DNA of 64,000 nucleotides from Paracoccaceae bacterium. Lineage in GTDB: Bacteria > Pseudomonadota > Alphaproteobacteria > Rhodobacterales > Rhodobacteraceae. A model generated the notes under the pieces. That model saw only the letters and a program-made list of their open reading frames with translations. It was not told the DNA's origin and made no database searches. The DNA lies in assembly GCA_021741245.1 (NCBI GenBank), contig JAIOYF010000003.1, forward strand, positions 186,001 through 250,000, written 5' to 3'. The position numbers were made by a program, and so were the translations under genes. Of this stretch, positions 1 through 8,877 are shown in pieces (the stretch's first letter is position 1; every line of letters begins with the position of its first letter).

Positions 1-45
1 CTCCCCGCGCCGCCCCCCCCCTTTTTACCCTGAGGTTTCCAAAGC

Positions 46-702
46 ATGGCCGAATGGTCCGGATATCTGACGCTCATCTTGCAGGGCGCGCTGGTGACGG
101 CGCAGCTGACCCTGATGGGTTCGGCCCTTGCCCTTGTTGCGGCCTTTGCCGCGGGGTTGGCACGGCTGGCCCCTTTTGCGCCGCTGAACTGGCTGGCCAC
201 GGTCTACATCGAATTCTTTCGCGGCACGTCGATCTTCGTGCAGCTGTTCTGGGTCTATTTCGTGCTGCCGTTTGCGGGCGTGTCCCTTTCGCCCTTGATG
301 GCGGGCGTTCTTGCGCTGGGCCTGAACGTGGGCGCTTACGGGGCCGAGGTGGTGCGCGGTGCGATCCTTTCGGTGCCTAAGGATCAATATGAGGCAACCA
401 TCGCCTTGAACCTGACCCGGTTTCAACGGATGCGCCATGTGATCATCCCGCAGGCCCTGCCGCTGATGCTGCCCACGTTCGGCAATAACGCGATCGAGCT
501 TTTGAAGGGCACGGCGGTGGTCTCTTTGATCTCGCTGTCAGACATGACCTTTCAGGCACAGGTGGTGCGGGCGCAAACCGGCAGCACGCTGATCCCCTTT
601 GTCACGATCCTGATCCTTTACTTCGCCTTTGCCATGGTCATCACCACGGGCGTCAAGGCATTGGAACGCCGCATGACGCGCGGCCTTGACGGGGTGCGCT
701 AA
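46..702 (+). CDS. ehuC: Ectoine/hydroxyectoine ABC transporter permease EhuC
   Basis: Inner-membrane permease of a polar amino-acid type (HisM/GlnP) importer that brings in ectoine and hydroxyectoine. The 218-residue product has the usual family size, hydrophobic segments from residue 7 on, and the EAA loop for the ATPase around 'DQYEATIALNLTRFQRMRHV'. The assignment rests on context: a second permease follows after one base and the complete eutABCDE catabolic set comes next. The binding protein and ATPase (ehuB, ehuA) should lie just left of the window. The start at 46 follows a weak TGAGG-like site. Confidence 0.9.
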   Translation: MAEWSGYLTLILQGALVTAQLTLMGSALALVAAFAAGLARLAPFAPLNWLATVYIEFFRGTSIFVQLFWVYFVLPFAGVSLSPLMAGVLALGLNVGAYGAEVVRGAILSVPKDQYEATIALNLTRFQRMRHVIIPQALPLMLPTFGNNAIELLKGTAVVSLISLSDMTFQAQVVRAQTGSTLIPFVTILILYFAFAMVITTGVKALERRMTRGLDGVR

Positions 703-703
703 G

Positions 704-1363
704 ATGGAGTGGGACTGGGCCTTTGTTGCCGAAATCACGCCGACCCTGCTGCAAGGGTTGAAGCTGACGCTGTTCATCACCCTTTTGTCGGCCATCGTGG
801 CCGCCGTCTTGGGGTTGGTGCTTGCCATTGCGCGGCGGTCGCAAAACCTGCTGATCGCGCGCCCGGTGGGGGCCTTTGCGGAATTCATCCGGGGCACGCC
901 ATTGTTGGTGCAGCTTTACTTCATCTTTTACGTCTTGCCCGATATCGGCATTGTGCTGTCGCCCTTGGTGGCAGGCGTGATCGGGATGGGGCTGCACTAT
1001 GCCACCTATACCGCCGAGGTTTACCGCGCGGGCATCGAAAATGTGCCCAAGGGGCAGTGGGAGGCCGCGCGCGCCACCAACCTGACCATCCCGCAGACAT
1101 GGCAGCATGTGATCATACCGCAAGCGGTGCCGCCGATGATCCCGGCACTGGCCAACTATCTGATCGCGATGTTCAAAGAGACGCCGTTGCTTTCGGCCAT
1201 CACGGTGCTGGAATTGATGAATCAGGCGAAATCCGTCGCCAATTCCAGCTATCGCTATATCGAGCCGATGACCTTGGTCGGTGTCTTTTTCCTCGCCACG
1301 AGTCTTGTGTCCGTGGTCATGCTCAGGGCGTTGGAACATCGTTATGGAAGGTTGGGGAAATGA
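704..1363 (+). CDS. ehuD: Ectoine/hydroxyectoine ABC transporter permease EhuD
   Basis: Second permease of the ectoine importer, pairing with EhuC to form the membrane channel. It is 219 residues if read from the ATG at 704, one base after the ehuC stop; an in-frame TTG at 686 would overlap ehuC and is less likely. It shows the same HisM/GlnP architecture, with an EAA loop near 'GQWEAARATNLTIPQTWQHV'. Its stop overlaps the eutA start (ATGA), so uptake and breakdown genes are translationally coupled. The HisM-family fold is clear; the substrate is inferred from the downstream eut genes. Confidence 0.9.
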   Translation: MEWDWAFVAEITPTLLQGLKLTLFITLLSAIVAAVLGLVLAIARRSQNLLIARPVGAFAEFIRGTPLLVQLYFIFYVLPDIGIVLSPLVAGVIGMGLHYATYTAEVYRAGIENVPKGQWEAARATNLTIPQTWQHVIIPQAVPPMIPALANYLIAMFKETPLLSAITVLELMNQAKSVANSSYRYIEPMTLVGVFFLATSLVSVVMLRALEHRYGRLGK

Positions 1364-2124
1364 CGGACATTCAGGTATCAACCCACAAGCCACGGCTTGA
1401 CCCGCGCCCGGTCAGCCATCGGATCGGCCTTGTGGCCCTGTCAACGGATCACACCATCGAGGTGGATTTCGCCCGCATTCTGTCGCCTGCGGGGATCGGG
1501 GTCTATGTCAACCGCATCCCCTTTGCCAATCCCGTCACCCCCGAGACGCTGCGCGCGATGGAAGGTGATCTGGCCGAAGGGGCAGCCCTGATCTTGCCGG
1601 GCGAGGATCTGGACGTGGTGGTTTATGGCTGCACCTCTGCCTCGGTCTGCATCGGGGATGCTGCCGTGCGGGCGCAAGTGGCCTTGGGCAAACCCGGCGC
1701 CCCGGTTGTAACCCCCATTTCGGGCGCGCTTGCAGGTCTGCGGGCCATGGGTGCGCGCCGGATTTCGGTGCTGACACCCTATTTTGAGGAAACCACCCGC
1801 CCCATGGCCGCGATGTTCGAGGCCGAGGGCTTTGACCTTGACCGTGTCACCTGCCTGAACATGGCCGATGACCGTGACATGGCCCGGATTGCGCTGGACG
1901 AACTGGTCGACCTTGCCGCCATGGCCGCCGATCCTGCCTCGGATGCGCTGTTCATTTCGTGCACGGCGGTACGTGCGGCAGGCATCATCGCCCGGATCGA
2001 GGCCGCAACCACCATCCCCGCCTTGTCGTCGAACTATGCCGCTGCATGGAATGCGGCGCGGCTCTGTGGCGCGCAGGCCGCCCTTGCGCCGGGGCATCTG
2101 ATGACCTTGCCGCTGGGGGACTGA
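1360..2124 (+). CDS. eutA: Ectoine utilization protein EutA (Asp/Glu racemase / maleate isomerase superfamily)
   Basis: EutA is encoded in ectoine/hydroxyectoine catabolic operons and is thought to act with EutB and EutC on hydroxyectoine-derived intermediates, possibly as a racemase or epimerase. The 254-residue protein shows the two cysteines typical of this superfamily, in 'VVYGCTSASVC' and 'LFISCTAVRAAG'. The ATG at 1360 overlaps the ehuD stop by four bases (ATGA). The superfamily assignment is solid. The exact substrate and reaction are not shown by the sequence and follow from gene order. Confidence 0.88.
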   Translation: MTDIQVSTHKPRLDPRPVSHRIGLVALSTDHTIEVDFARILSPAGIGVYVNRIPFANPVTPETLRAMEGDLAEGAALILPGEDLDVVVYGCTSASVCIGDAAVRAQVALGKPGAPVVTPISGALAGLRAMGARRISVLTPYFEETTRPMAAMFEAEGFDLDRVTCLNMADDRDMARIALDELVDLAAMAADPASDALFISCTAVRAAGIIARIEAATTIPALSSNYAAAWNAARLCGAQAALAPGHLMTLPLGD

Positions 2125-2126
2125 CT

Positions 2127-3086
2127 TTGGCGCATCCCGTCACCCTGACCGACATCTTGGCGGCCGAGGCGCGCATTCGCGCCCACATTCGCCACACGCC
2201 CATGTTGGCAGACCCTTTGCTGCCGGGCGTGATGCTGAAACAAGAATATCGTCAGGAGACCGGGGCCTTCAAGCTGCGCGGGGCGACAAATGCCGTGCTG
2301 TCCTTGCCACCGCAGGCCTTGGCCACGGGGGTTGTCACCGCCTCCACCGGGAACCACGGCCGCGCGCTTGCCCATGCGGCCCGTGCGGCGGGTGGTCGGG
2401 CCGTGATCTGCCTGTCGCATCTGGTGCCGCCCAACAAGGTGCAAGCCGTGCGCGATCTGGGGGCCGAGGTGCGCATCATTGGCCAAAGTCAGGATGAGGC
2501 GATGGTCGAGGTCGCCCGCGCCGTGGCCGAAGAGGGCCTTACCGAGGTGCCGCCCTTTGACCATCCGGCCGTGGTGGCGGGGCAGGGGACGCTTGGTCTT
2601 GAACTGCTGGCCGATTGCCCAACGGCCACGACCGTTTTGGTGCCGCTGTCGGGGGGCGGTCTTGCCGCCGGGATCGCTGCCGCGATCAAGGCGCGTGCGC
2701 CCCGCTGCCGGGTGATTGGCATCAGCATGGAGCGCGGGGCCGCGATGGCCGCAAGCCTTACGGCGGGCCATCCGGTTGAGGTGACGGAGCTTTCCACTTT
2801 GGCAGACTCGCTTGGGGGCGGGATCGGCCTTGCGAACGCTGTGACCTTTGCCATGTGCCGTGCACTGCTTGATGATGTGGTTCTGGTGACCGAGGACGAG
2901 ATTGCCGCAGCCATGCGCCATATCCAAGCGGCCACGGGCGACACTGTCGAAGGGGCCGCCGCCGTGGGTCATGCGGCGATCCTTGCGGGCCGTGTGTCCT
3001 TCGGGCCCGGAACGATCTGCATCTTGTCAGGGCGCAACGTCGCGCCCGAAACCTTTGCCCGCGTGATGGAGGGGCTGGCGCAATGA
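2127..3086 (+). CDS. eutB: Hydroxyectoine utilization dehydratase EutB (PLP-dependent, threonine dehydratase family)
   Basis: Fold-type II PLP enzyme of the serine/threonine dehydratase family, proposed to dehydrate a hydroxyectoine-derived intermediate before EutC acts. 'TGAFKLRGA' carries the PLP lysine, 'STGNHGRALAHAA' is the substrate/PLP loop and 'LSGGGLAAG' the phosphate-binding glycine loop. I chose a TTG start at 2127 because GGGGGA lies six bases upstream and there is no ATG before the conserved N-terminus; this gives 319 residues, normal for the family. The stop overlaps eutC by four bases. The start codon is moderately certain and the family is certain. Confidence 0.88.
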   Translation: MAHPVTLTDILAAEARIRAHIRHTPMLADPLLPGVMLKQEYRQETGAFKLRGATNAVLSLPPQALATGVVTASTGNHGRALAHAARAAGGRAVICLSHLVPPNKVQAVRDLGAEVRIIGQSQDEAMVEVARAVAEEGLTEVPPFDHPAVVAGQGTLGLELLADCPTATTVLVPLSGGGLAAGIAAAIKARAPRCRVIGISMERGAAMAASLTAGHPVEVTELSTLADSLGGGIGLANAVTFAMCRALLDDVVLVTEDEIAAAMRHIQAATGDTVEGAAAVGHAAILAGRVSFGPGTICILSGRNVAPETFARVMEGLAQ

Positions 3087-4066
3087 AAGACCCCGTCGTC
3101 CTTCTGACCGAGGCGGATTTGCGCGCCCTTGTGCCGTTGGACCTTGCCGCGATTGATTGCGTAGAAAATGCCTTTCGGGCCCTTGCCACAGAACCGGTCG
3201 TGATGCCGCCAATCTTGCGCTTGGACATTCCCGAACATCGCGGCGAGGTGGACGTGAAAACCGCCTATGTGCCGGGGATCGACCATTTCGCCATCAAGAT
3301 CAGCCCCGGCTTTTTTGGCAATCCCGCCCTTGGCCTGCCATCAACCAGCGGTCTGATGGTGGTGCTGTCGGCCAAGACTGGCCTGCTGCAGTCCCTGCTT
3401 TTGGACAATGGCTATCTGACCGATGTGCGCACCGCAGCTGCCGGGGCCGTCGCCGCGCGGCATCTGAGCCGGACAGACAGTCGCACCGCCGCAATCCTTG
3501 GCGCCGGGATGCAGGCCGAATTGCAGGCCGTTGCCCTGTCGCTGGTCCGTCCCCTGCTAGACTACCGCATCTGGGCGCGCGATCCCGCCAAGGCCAAAGC
3601 CCTCTGCGCCCGTCTGGTGGCAAAGGGGCTGGCCGCAAGCCCGGCGTCTTCGGTCGCGCAGGCCACCGATGGGGCCGATATCGTGGTCACCACCACCCCT
3701 TCGGAACAGCCTATCTTGCACTTGGCGCATCCGGGCCAGCATATCACTGCGATGGGATCGGACGCCGAGCACAAGAATGAAATCGCCCCCGCGCTGCTGG
3801 CACAGGCAAGGTATATCGCGGACCGCCTGTCGCAGACGCGGGTGCTTGGCGAATTGCACCATGCCATGGCCGCCGGCGTTATCCCCGCCGACCGCGCCTT
3901 TCCCGAATTGGGGCAGGTGATCGCGGGGCTGGCCCAAGGCCGCATCGCGCCCGACCAGATCACCCTTGCCGACCTGACAGGCACCGGCATTCAAGACACC
4001 GCCATTGCCGCCCTTGCCCTGACGCGCGCCCGCGCCTTAGGGGCGGGGCAAAGCATCACCGTTTGA
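3083..4066 (+). CDS. eutC: EutC, ornithine cyclodeaminase/mu-crystallin family enzyme of hydroxyectoine catabolism
   Basis: NAD(P)-binding protein of the ornithine cyclodeaminase/mu-crystallin family, 327 residues, proposed to convert the EutB product toward an ectoine-pathway intermediate. Family marks are 'NGYLTDVRTAAAGAVAARHL' and the Rossmann glycine motif 'AAILGAGMQAELQ'. The start overlaps the eutB stop (ATGA), and eutD follows after 44 bases. Membership of the family is clear; the detailed reaction in this operon is inferred from studies of eutABC in other bacteria rather than from residues seen here. Confidence 0.88.
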   Translation: MKDPVVLLTEADLRALVPLDLAAIDCVENAFRALATEPVVMPPILRLDIPEHRGEVDVKTAYVPGIDHFAIKISPGFFGNPALGLPSTSGLMVVLSAKTGLLQSLLLDNGYLTDVRTAAAGAVAARHLSRTDSRTAAILGAGMQAELQAVALSLVRPLLDYRIWARDPAKAKALCARLVAKGLAASPASSVAQATDGADIVVTTTPSEQPILHLAHPGQHITAMGSDAEHKNEIAPALLAQARYIADRLSQTRVLGELHHAMAAGVIPADRAFPELGQVIAGLAQGRIAPDQITLADLTGTGIQDTAIAALALTRARALGAGQSITV

Positions 4067-4110
4067 CGATCACACGCAGGGGCGAGATCCCCTCAAGGAG
4101 GACTGAAGAC

Positions 4111-5292
4111 ATGACCGAGGTGCAGTTGCGCTTCACGCGCGCAGAATTCGCCAGCCGTCTGGACAAGACGCGCCGCGCGATGGAAGCAAAGGGTGTAGAC
4201 CTTTTGATCGTCACCGACCCCAGCAATATGAACTGGCTGACCGGCTATGACGGCTGGTCGTTTTACGTGCATCAATGTGTGATCATCCCACCGCATGGCG
4301 AACCGATGTGGTATGGCCGTGGCCAAGATGCGAACGGGGCCAAGCTGACGTCTTATCTGCAACACGAAAACATCATCGGCTACCCTGATCACTATGTTCA
4401 GTCCACCGAACGCCATCCGATGGATTATCTCTCGGCCATCTTGACCGACAAAGGCTGGGGCGGCCTGCGGATCGGGGTTGAGATGGACAACTACTATTTC
4501 TCTGCCGCCGCCTTTGCCGCGCTGACCAAACACCTGCCAAACGCCCGCTTTACCGATGCGACCGCCTTGGTGAACTGGCAACGCGCGGTGAAATCGCCGC
4601 AAGAAATCGACTATATGCGCAAGGCCGCGCGGATCGTTGAAAAGATGCACGAACGCATCGTCGACAAGGTCGAGGTCGGCATGCGCAAATGCGATCTGGT
4701 GGCCGAGATTTATGACGCGGGCATCCGGGGCGACGCCGAGTTTGGTGGCGACTATCCCGCCATCGTGCCGCTTTTGCCCTCGGGCCGTGACGCCTCGGCC
4801 CCGCACCTGACGTGGGATGACAAACCCATGAAGTCGGGCGAAGGCACGTTTTTCGAGATTGCCGGCACCTATCACCGCTATCACTGCCCGCTGTCGCGCA
4901 CGGTGTTTCTGGGCAAGCCGACACAAGCCTTTCTGGATGCCGAGGCGGCGACGCTTGAAGGAATGGAGGCTGGCCTTGCCGCCGCCCGTCCGGGCAACAC
5001 CTGCGAAGACATCGCGCGCGGTTTCTTCGACGTGCTCGCCAAATCCGGCATCATTAAGGACAACCGCACCGGCTATCCCATCGGTGTCAGCTACCCGCCG
5101 GACTGGGGCGAACGCACCATGTCCTTGCGCCCCGGTGACAAGACCGTCTTGCAACCCGGCATGACCTTTCACTTCATGACCGGCCTGTGGCTGGAGGATA
5201 TGGGGCTGGAGATCACCGAAAGCATCCTGATCACCGAAACCGGGGTCGAATGTCTGGCCAATGTGCCGCGCAAACTGTTCGTAAAGGACTGA
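4111..5292 (+). CDS. eutD: Ectoine hydrolase EutD/DoeA (M24 peptidase-like fold)
   Basis: Cytosolic ectoine hydrolase, which opens the ectoine ring to N-acetyl-diaminobutyrate, the first committed step of breakdown. The fold is that of the creatinase/aminopeptidase P (M24) family: an N-terminal domain containing 'TDPSNMNWLTGYDGWSFY' and a C-terminal pita-bread domain with 'FEIAGTYHRYHCPLSRTVF' and 'LQPGMTFHFMTGLW'. I use the ATG at 4111, behind a strong AAGGAGG at 4095-4101; an upstream in-frame start at 4063 would add 16 unconserved residues. The resulting 393 residues match DoeA. Five bases separate it from eutE. Confidence 0.93.
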   Translation: MTEVQLRFTRAEFASRLDKTRRAMEAKGVDLLIVTDPSNMNWLTGYDGWSFYVHQCVIIPPHGEPMWYGRGQDANGAKLTSYLQHENIIGYPDHYVQSTERHPMDYLSAILTDKGWGGLRIGVEMDNYYFSAAAFAALTKHLPNARFTDATALVNWQRAVKSPQEIDYMRKAARIVEKMHERIVDKVEVGMRKCDLVAEIYDAGIRGDAEFGGDYPAIVPLLPSGRDASAPHLTWDDKPMKSGEGTFFEIAGTYHRYHCPLSRTVFLGKPTQAFLDAEAATLEGMEAGLAAARPGNTCEDIARGFFDVLAKSGIIKDNRTGYPIGVSYPPDWGERTMSLRPGDKTVLQPGMTFHFMTGLWLEDMGLEITESILITETGVECLANVPRKLFVKD

Positions 5293-5297
5293 TCAGC

Positions 5298-6305
5298 ATG
5301 ACCGCACAACTGAAACCGTCGCCCCTTTCGGCGACGGTGGATTTCAACGCTGACGGGGTGCAGCACGGCTTTTTGCGTCTGCCCTATAGCCGCGATGATG
5401 CGGCGTGGGGCTCTGTCATGATCCCGATTACCGTGGTCAAGAACGGCGAAGGGCCGACGGCCCTGTTGACCGGGGCAAACCACGGTGACGAATATGAGGG
5501 GCCGATTGCGCTGTTTGATCTGGCCCACACCTTGCGGGCTGAAGAGGTGATAGGCCGGGTCATCATCATTCCCGCGATGAACCAACCCGCCTTTGCGGCA
5601 GGCAACCGCACCTCGCCCATCGACCGGGGCAATATGAACCGCAGCTTTCCGGGCCGCCCTGATGGCACAGTGACTGAAAAGATCGCCGATTACTTTCAGC
5701 GCGTTCTGCTGCCGATGGCCGATGTGGTGCTGGATTTCCACTCGGGCGGCAAGACGCTGGATTTCTTGCCCTTTTGCGCCGCACATATCTTGCCTGACAA
5801 GACGCAACAGGACGAGGCCTTTCGTCTGGTCCGCGCTTTTGGTGCGCCCTATTCGGTCAAGATGTTGGAGATTGACGCGGTCGGCATGTATGACAGCGCC
5901 GCCGAAGAGATGGGCAAGATCTTGGTCACCACCGAACTTGGCGGTGGCGGCACGGCCTCGGGGCGCACAGCGGGGATCGCGATTGCGGGGTGTCGCAACG
6001 TCTTGATCGCGGCGGGGATCGTCAAAGGTGAGGCGGTCGAACAGCCCACGCAATGGCTCGACATGCCTGATGCCGATTGCTTTACCTTTGCCGAAGATGC
6101 CGGGCTGATCCGCTTTTGTGCCGATCTGGGCGACAGGGTCGTGCGGGGGCAAACCATCGCGATGATCTATCCCACCTCCCGCACCGGGCTGGCCCCCGTG
6201 GCACTAAAGGTTCAACGCGGGGGGCTGTTCACGGCGCGTCATTTTCCGGGTCTTGTAAAACCGGGGGATTGCGTGGCCGTGATTGCCGAAGAGATTACGG
6301 GCTGA
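5298..6305 (+). CDS. eutE: N-alpha-acetyl-L-2,4-diaminobutyrate deacetylase EutE/DoeB
   Basis: Zinc deacetylase of the succinylglutamate desuccinylase/aspartoacylase (M14-like) family. It removes acetate from N-alpha-acetyl-diaminobutyrate made by EutD, giving 2,4-diaminobutyrate. Visible zinc and active-site elements are 'TGANHGDEYEG' (His and Glu ligands), 'DRGNMNRSFPG' and 'VVLDFHSGGKTLDF' (third ligand His). The ATG at 5298 gives 335 residues, normal length. This is the last gene of the operon here. The downstream transaminase and semialdehyde dehydrogenase often found next (atf, ssd) are absent, so diaminobutyrate must be handled by genes outside the window. Confidence 0.93.
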   Translation: MTAQLKPSPLSATVDFNADGVQHGFLRLPYSRDDAAWGSVMIPITVVKNGEGPTALLTGANHGDEYEGPIALFDLAHTLRAEEVIGRVIIIPAMNQPAFAAGNRTSPIDRGNMNRSFPGRPDGTVTEKIADYFQRVLLPMADVVLDFHSGGKTLDFLPFCAAHILPDKTQQDEAFRLVRAFGAPYSVKMLEIDAVGMYDSAAEEMGKILVTTELGGGGTASGRTAGIAIAGCRNVLIAAGIVKGEAVEQPTQWLDMPDADCFTFAEDAGLIRFCADLGDRVVRGQTIAMIYPTSRTGLAPVALKVQRGGLFTARHFPGLVKPGDCVAVIAEEITG

Positions 6306-6847
6306 TTTCCACGACGGGACGCAAAGCGGCATCTGTCTCTGCCATGGAAAAGCCACCGGGCGATTGGTGGCAACCTTCATGGCAAGACTGGTGCCGCTGT
6401 TGCGGGGAACGGGCCCATGACGTGCGGTGCACAGGTCTGGAACCTGCGTGGCCCGCAGATTTGCCGGCGCCTTTCTTGGTCATCTGGCAAGCACGTAAGA
6501 CGCGATGTTTGCAACCACAGTCACGGATAGGGCCAAGCCTACTCGCGACAACTGACGCGGTGAACGACTTCGCGCCGCTGAAACGCGAGCGCATGCCAGC
6601 CGGGCAGGGGGTCATTTGGACCGAGTGATTGGGCCGAAGGGGCCGCGATGACATATCCGGCCCGTTCCAGACATTGGCTTTGCTTCCCGAGGCTGCGCCC
6701 CTGCTTTTGCATGACTGCCATATGTCCATCACGCAGCGCGTCGCGGATGGCCCGAAGAACAGTGAGCACAGCTGTCGAAAGTTCGCCCCACTGCCGACAT
6801 CTCTATTTCGGATCTCGAACAAACAGCGCGTCTGGAAAGCGCCGAAG
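6306..6847. other. Gene-poor gap between eutE and the AraC gene
   Basis: About 540 bases with no convincing coding sequence on either strand. The longest open frames are arginine- and cysteine-rich, start inside neighbouring genes and match no family I recognise. I see no tRNA, no clear terminator and no repeat. It may hold remnants of lost downstream ectoine genes, but no family motif supports that. Confidence 0.5.
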
Positions 6848-7639
6848 CTATGCGACATAGGCCCCCGGACTCTCTTTTGCCATTTTCCGAACGGCGCGGA
6901 TAAAGTGGGCCTGATCGTAGAATCCCGCAGCATGGGCAAGGTCGGTCAGGCTGCCGGATTTCTGGCCCACAAGGATCTCCATCGCTTGGTTGAGCATGAG
7001 TGCACCGACAAAACTCTTCGGTTTAAGCCCCACAACGTCACGGAACTGTCGCCGCAGTCGATCCTGTCTGATGCCGACCGCCTCGGCCACATCCTTTATT
7101 CTGACGTCTCCGTTGGCCGCCTCGAACAGATCGACGGCACGACGCACATAGTCAGACGCACGCGCCGCTTTTGGGATGAAGGCGCAGAGCGTTTGCTGGA
7201 ACGCTTTGGCGGCGTATGCGCCGACCTGTGGTTCCTTGGCTGCCTTTGTATGGCCTGCAAATCCGTCAAGCCCAAGGTCCTCGGCGTGACAAGCGATCCC
7301 TGCGACCTGACTTCCGCGAACATGAAGCAATTCAAAAAGCCCGGTCGCCGTAAACTCGGCCAGAATCTGGCCGTAGCGTTCCGAATATTCCACGCGCACC
7401 CATTCGGTGTTCAAAGCACCGCCAATGAACACCGAAGGCTGCGTGAACGTCGCATGGGGGTGGTCATCAACGAATGTTGCCATGGTGCCGCGGAACACCC
7501 AACCCACATAGGCGTAACCCGTGGGCGCGATCATCGCGGCATGCGGGCTCATCGGTCCCGTCTCAGTCACAATCACACGTCGGATGTAGCGACGAAGCTC
7601 AGGAAAAACCTGCACATCTTGAAAGGGCGGTGGCTCCAT
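6848..7639 (-). CDS. AraC-family transcriptional regulator
   Basis: A 263-residue DNA-binding regulator. The C-terminal third has the two helix-turn-helix motifs of the AraC/XylS family: 'IKDVAEAVGIRQDRLRRQFR' and the second one around 'SLTDLAHAAGFYDQAHFIRA', followed by the typical proline and glycine turn ('ESPGAYVA'). The N-terminal 150 residues form a ligand domain that gives no clue to the effector. The ATG at 7639 has AAGGTG eight bases upstream. It is divergent from the three-gene secreted-protein operon at 7873, which it might control. It is convergent with the ectoine operon, from which it is separated by a gene-free gap. Confidence 0.88.
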   Translation of the reverse strand: MEPPPFQDVQVFPELRRYIRRVIVTETGPMSPHAAMIAPTGYAYVGWVFRGTMATFVDDHPHATFTQPSVFIGGALNTEWVRVEYSERYGQILAEFTATGLFELLHVRGSQVAGIACHAEDLGLDGFAGHTKAAKEPQVGAYAAKAFQQTLCAFIPKAARASDYVRRAVDLFEAANGDVRIKDVAEAVGIRQDRLRRQFRDVVGLKPKSFVGALMLNQAMEILVGQKSGSLTDLAHAAGFYDQAHFIRAVRKMAKESPGAYVA

Positions 7640-7872
7640 CGGACTGCACCTTCAGGTTGCGATTATGCGCCTTTTTTACAATACAATTGCCCCTACGTCA
7701 CTTAATTTGAGTGGATGACAGATCAAGGCGCGGCGGCGTGACTGCCAGCGTTGCCCGCCCTGTCCTCGGTGGCCACGCGCCATGCGGCTGACATGGCTGT
7801 TTTCTCTTCTGCGACTCCTTGGGCCGACGTTGCCCCGTTCGGTCAAACCCCCGCGACGAAAAGGAAGTATCG

Positions 7873-8874
7873 ATGACACGGGACTCCAGAACCAACATCA
7901 ACGTCGCCTTTGCTGCGCCGAACAATCGTTTGTTGCTTTGCCTGATCGCCCTGTTTTTGGGGTCAGGCGGGCCAATCGAGGCGCAGGTTTTCAAGCTTTG
8001 CGTCCATGGCAACAACAACAACGTCAAGGCGATACCGGCGGATCAGGAATGCAGCGAACTTTCAGGTCCCTTCACCGAGTTCACGGTTTCGGACGGGGAC
8101 TGGCTGGGGCAAGGGACCAGTGTCCTGCACCCGGAGTCAAAGAGTGTCAATGTGGCGATCGGGCAAGAAGGGGCGACCGCGCGGCTGGAGGTTCGCGGCA
8201 GTCTGACCGCAAGCGCCGGTGCCTTCGAGATTGACAGCCCGTTCAGCAATTCCCCGGCGCTCGCCAGTGTCACCAACGGCCGGGCACCGGCCGTCTCGGC
8301 TGTCGCAAACGGGCGCGGCGCGGCCCTCTCTGGGCTTGTGACCGGCCCCAACAGCGCCGCCCCCGCACTACGGGCAACCCATGCGGGCGGCAGACGGGCG
8401 GCTGAGTTCGAGGGCGAGGTGCGCATCACGCGCGACGAAAACCAACTCGTGCTTCGCGACAGCAATGATGACCTCAAGACTTGGGCGCTAACCAGTCATC
8501 AGGCCACGTCGGGGATTGGGTTTTGGGAGAATGGGTCGACCGGGCGCCTGGTCATTGCTGAGGGCGGCAATGTCGGCATCGGAACGATCCAGCCGGGAAC
8601 GCGCCTTGACATCAACGGGAACAACGCGGCAGGCGCAGATTTGCGGGTGACCGACGGTGCCTTTGCGCGGGGCGAGTTCATTGCAACCGGCACCGGGCCC
8701 TCGACTCCCTCCACGCAGGATGTGGAGCTTTCCATTCAGGCGCGCGCGTCCAGCCCGACAGTTCGCCGGGCCGAGATTGGAACCCGAAGCAATCACAGCC
8801 TGACCCTTTTCACGAACCTTACCAATCGCCTGATCCTCGGTGCCGATGGGTCGGTTTGCCTTGGGGCTTGCTAG
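7873..8874 (+). CDS. Exported protein with tail-fibre-like 'GIGT' repeat motif, function unknown
   Basis: Predicted secreted protein of 333 residues. A basic start and a hydrophobic segment (about residues 20-34) ending near 'GGPIEAQ' form a signal peptide. The C-terminal half contains 'GGNVGIGTIQPGTRLDINGN', a motif frequent at the ends of phage tail fibres and in large surface or adhesin-like proteins. I cannot assign an activity. The ATG at 7873 sits five bases behind AAGGAAG; an earlier in-frame start at 7819 would mask the signal peptide. It is the first gene of a tight three-gene operon of exported proteins and is followed by the next gene after three bases. Confidence 0.75.
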   Translation: MTRDSRTNINVAFAAPNNRLLLCLIALFLGSGGPIEAQVFKLCVHGNNNNVKAIPADQECSELSGPFTEFTVSDGDWLGQGTSVLHPESKSVNVAIGQEGATARLEVRGSLTASAGAFEIDSPFSNSPALASVTNGRAPAVSAVANGRGAALSGLVTGPNSAAPALRATHAGGRRAAEFEGEVRITRDENQLVLRDSNDDLKTWALTSHQATSGIGFWENGSTGRLVIAEGGNVGIGTIQPGTRLDINGNNAAGADLRVTDGAFARGEFIATGTGPSTPSTQDVELSIQARASSPTVRRAEIGTRSNHSLTLFTNLTNRLILGADGSVCLGAC

Positions 8875-8877
8875 AAG

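Noticed and set aside
6295-6939. 214-codon minus-strand frame after eutE
   Set aside because: Arg/Ser/Cys-rich composition, overlaps the end of the AraC gene and lacks a ribosome-binding site; no family recognised.
6629-7705. 358-codon plus-strand frame across the AraC gene
   Set aside because: It is antisense to a clear AraC protein, with no family motif of its own.
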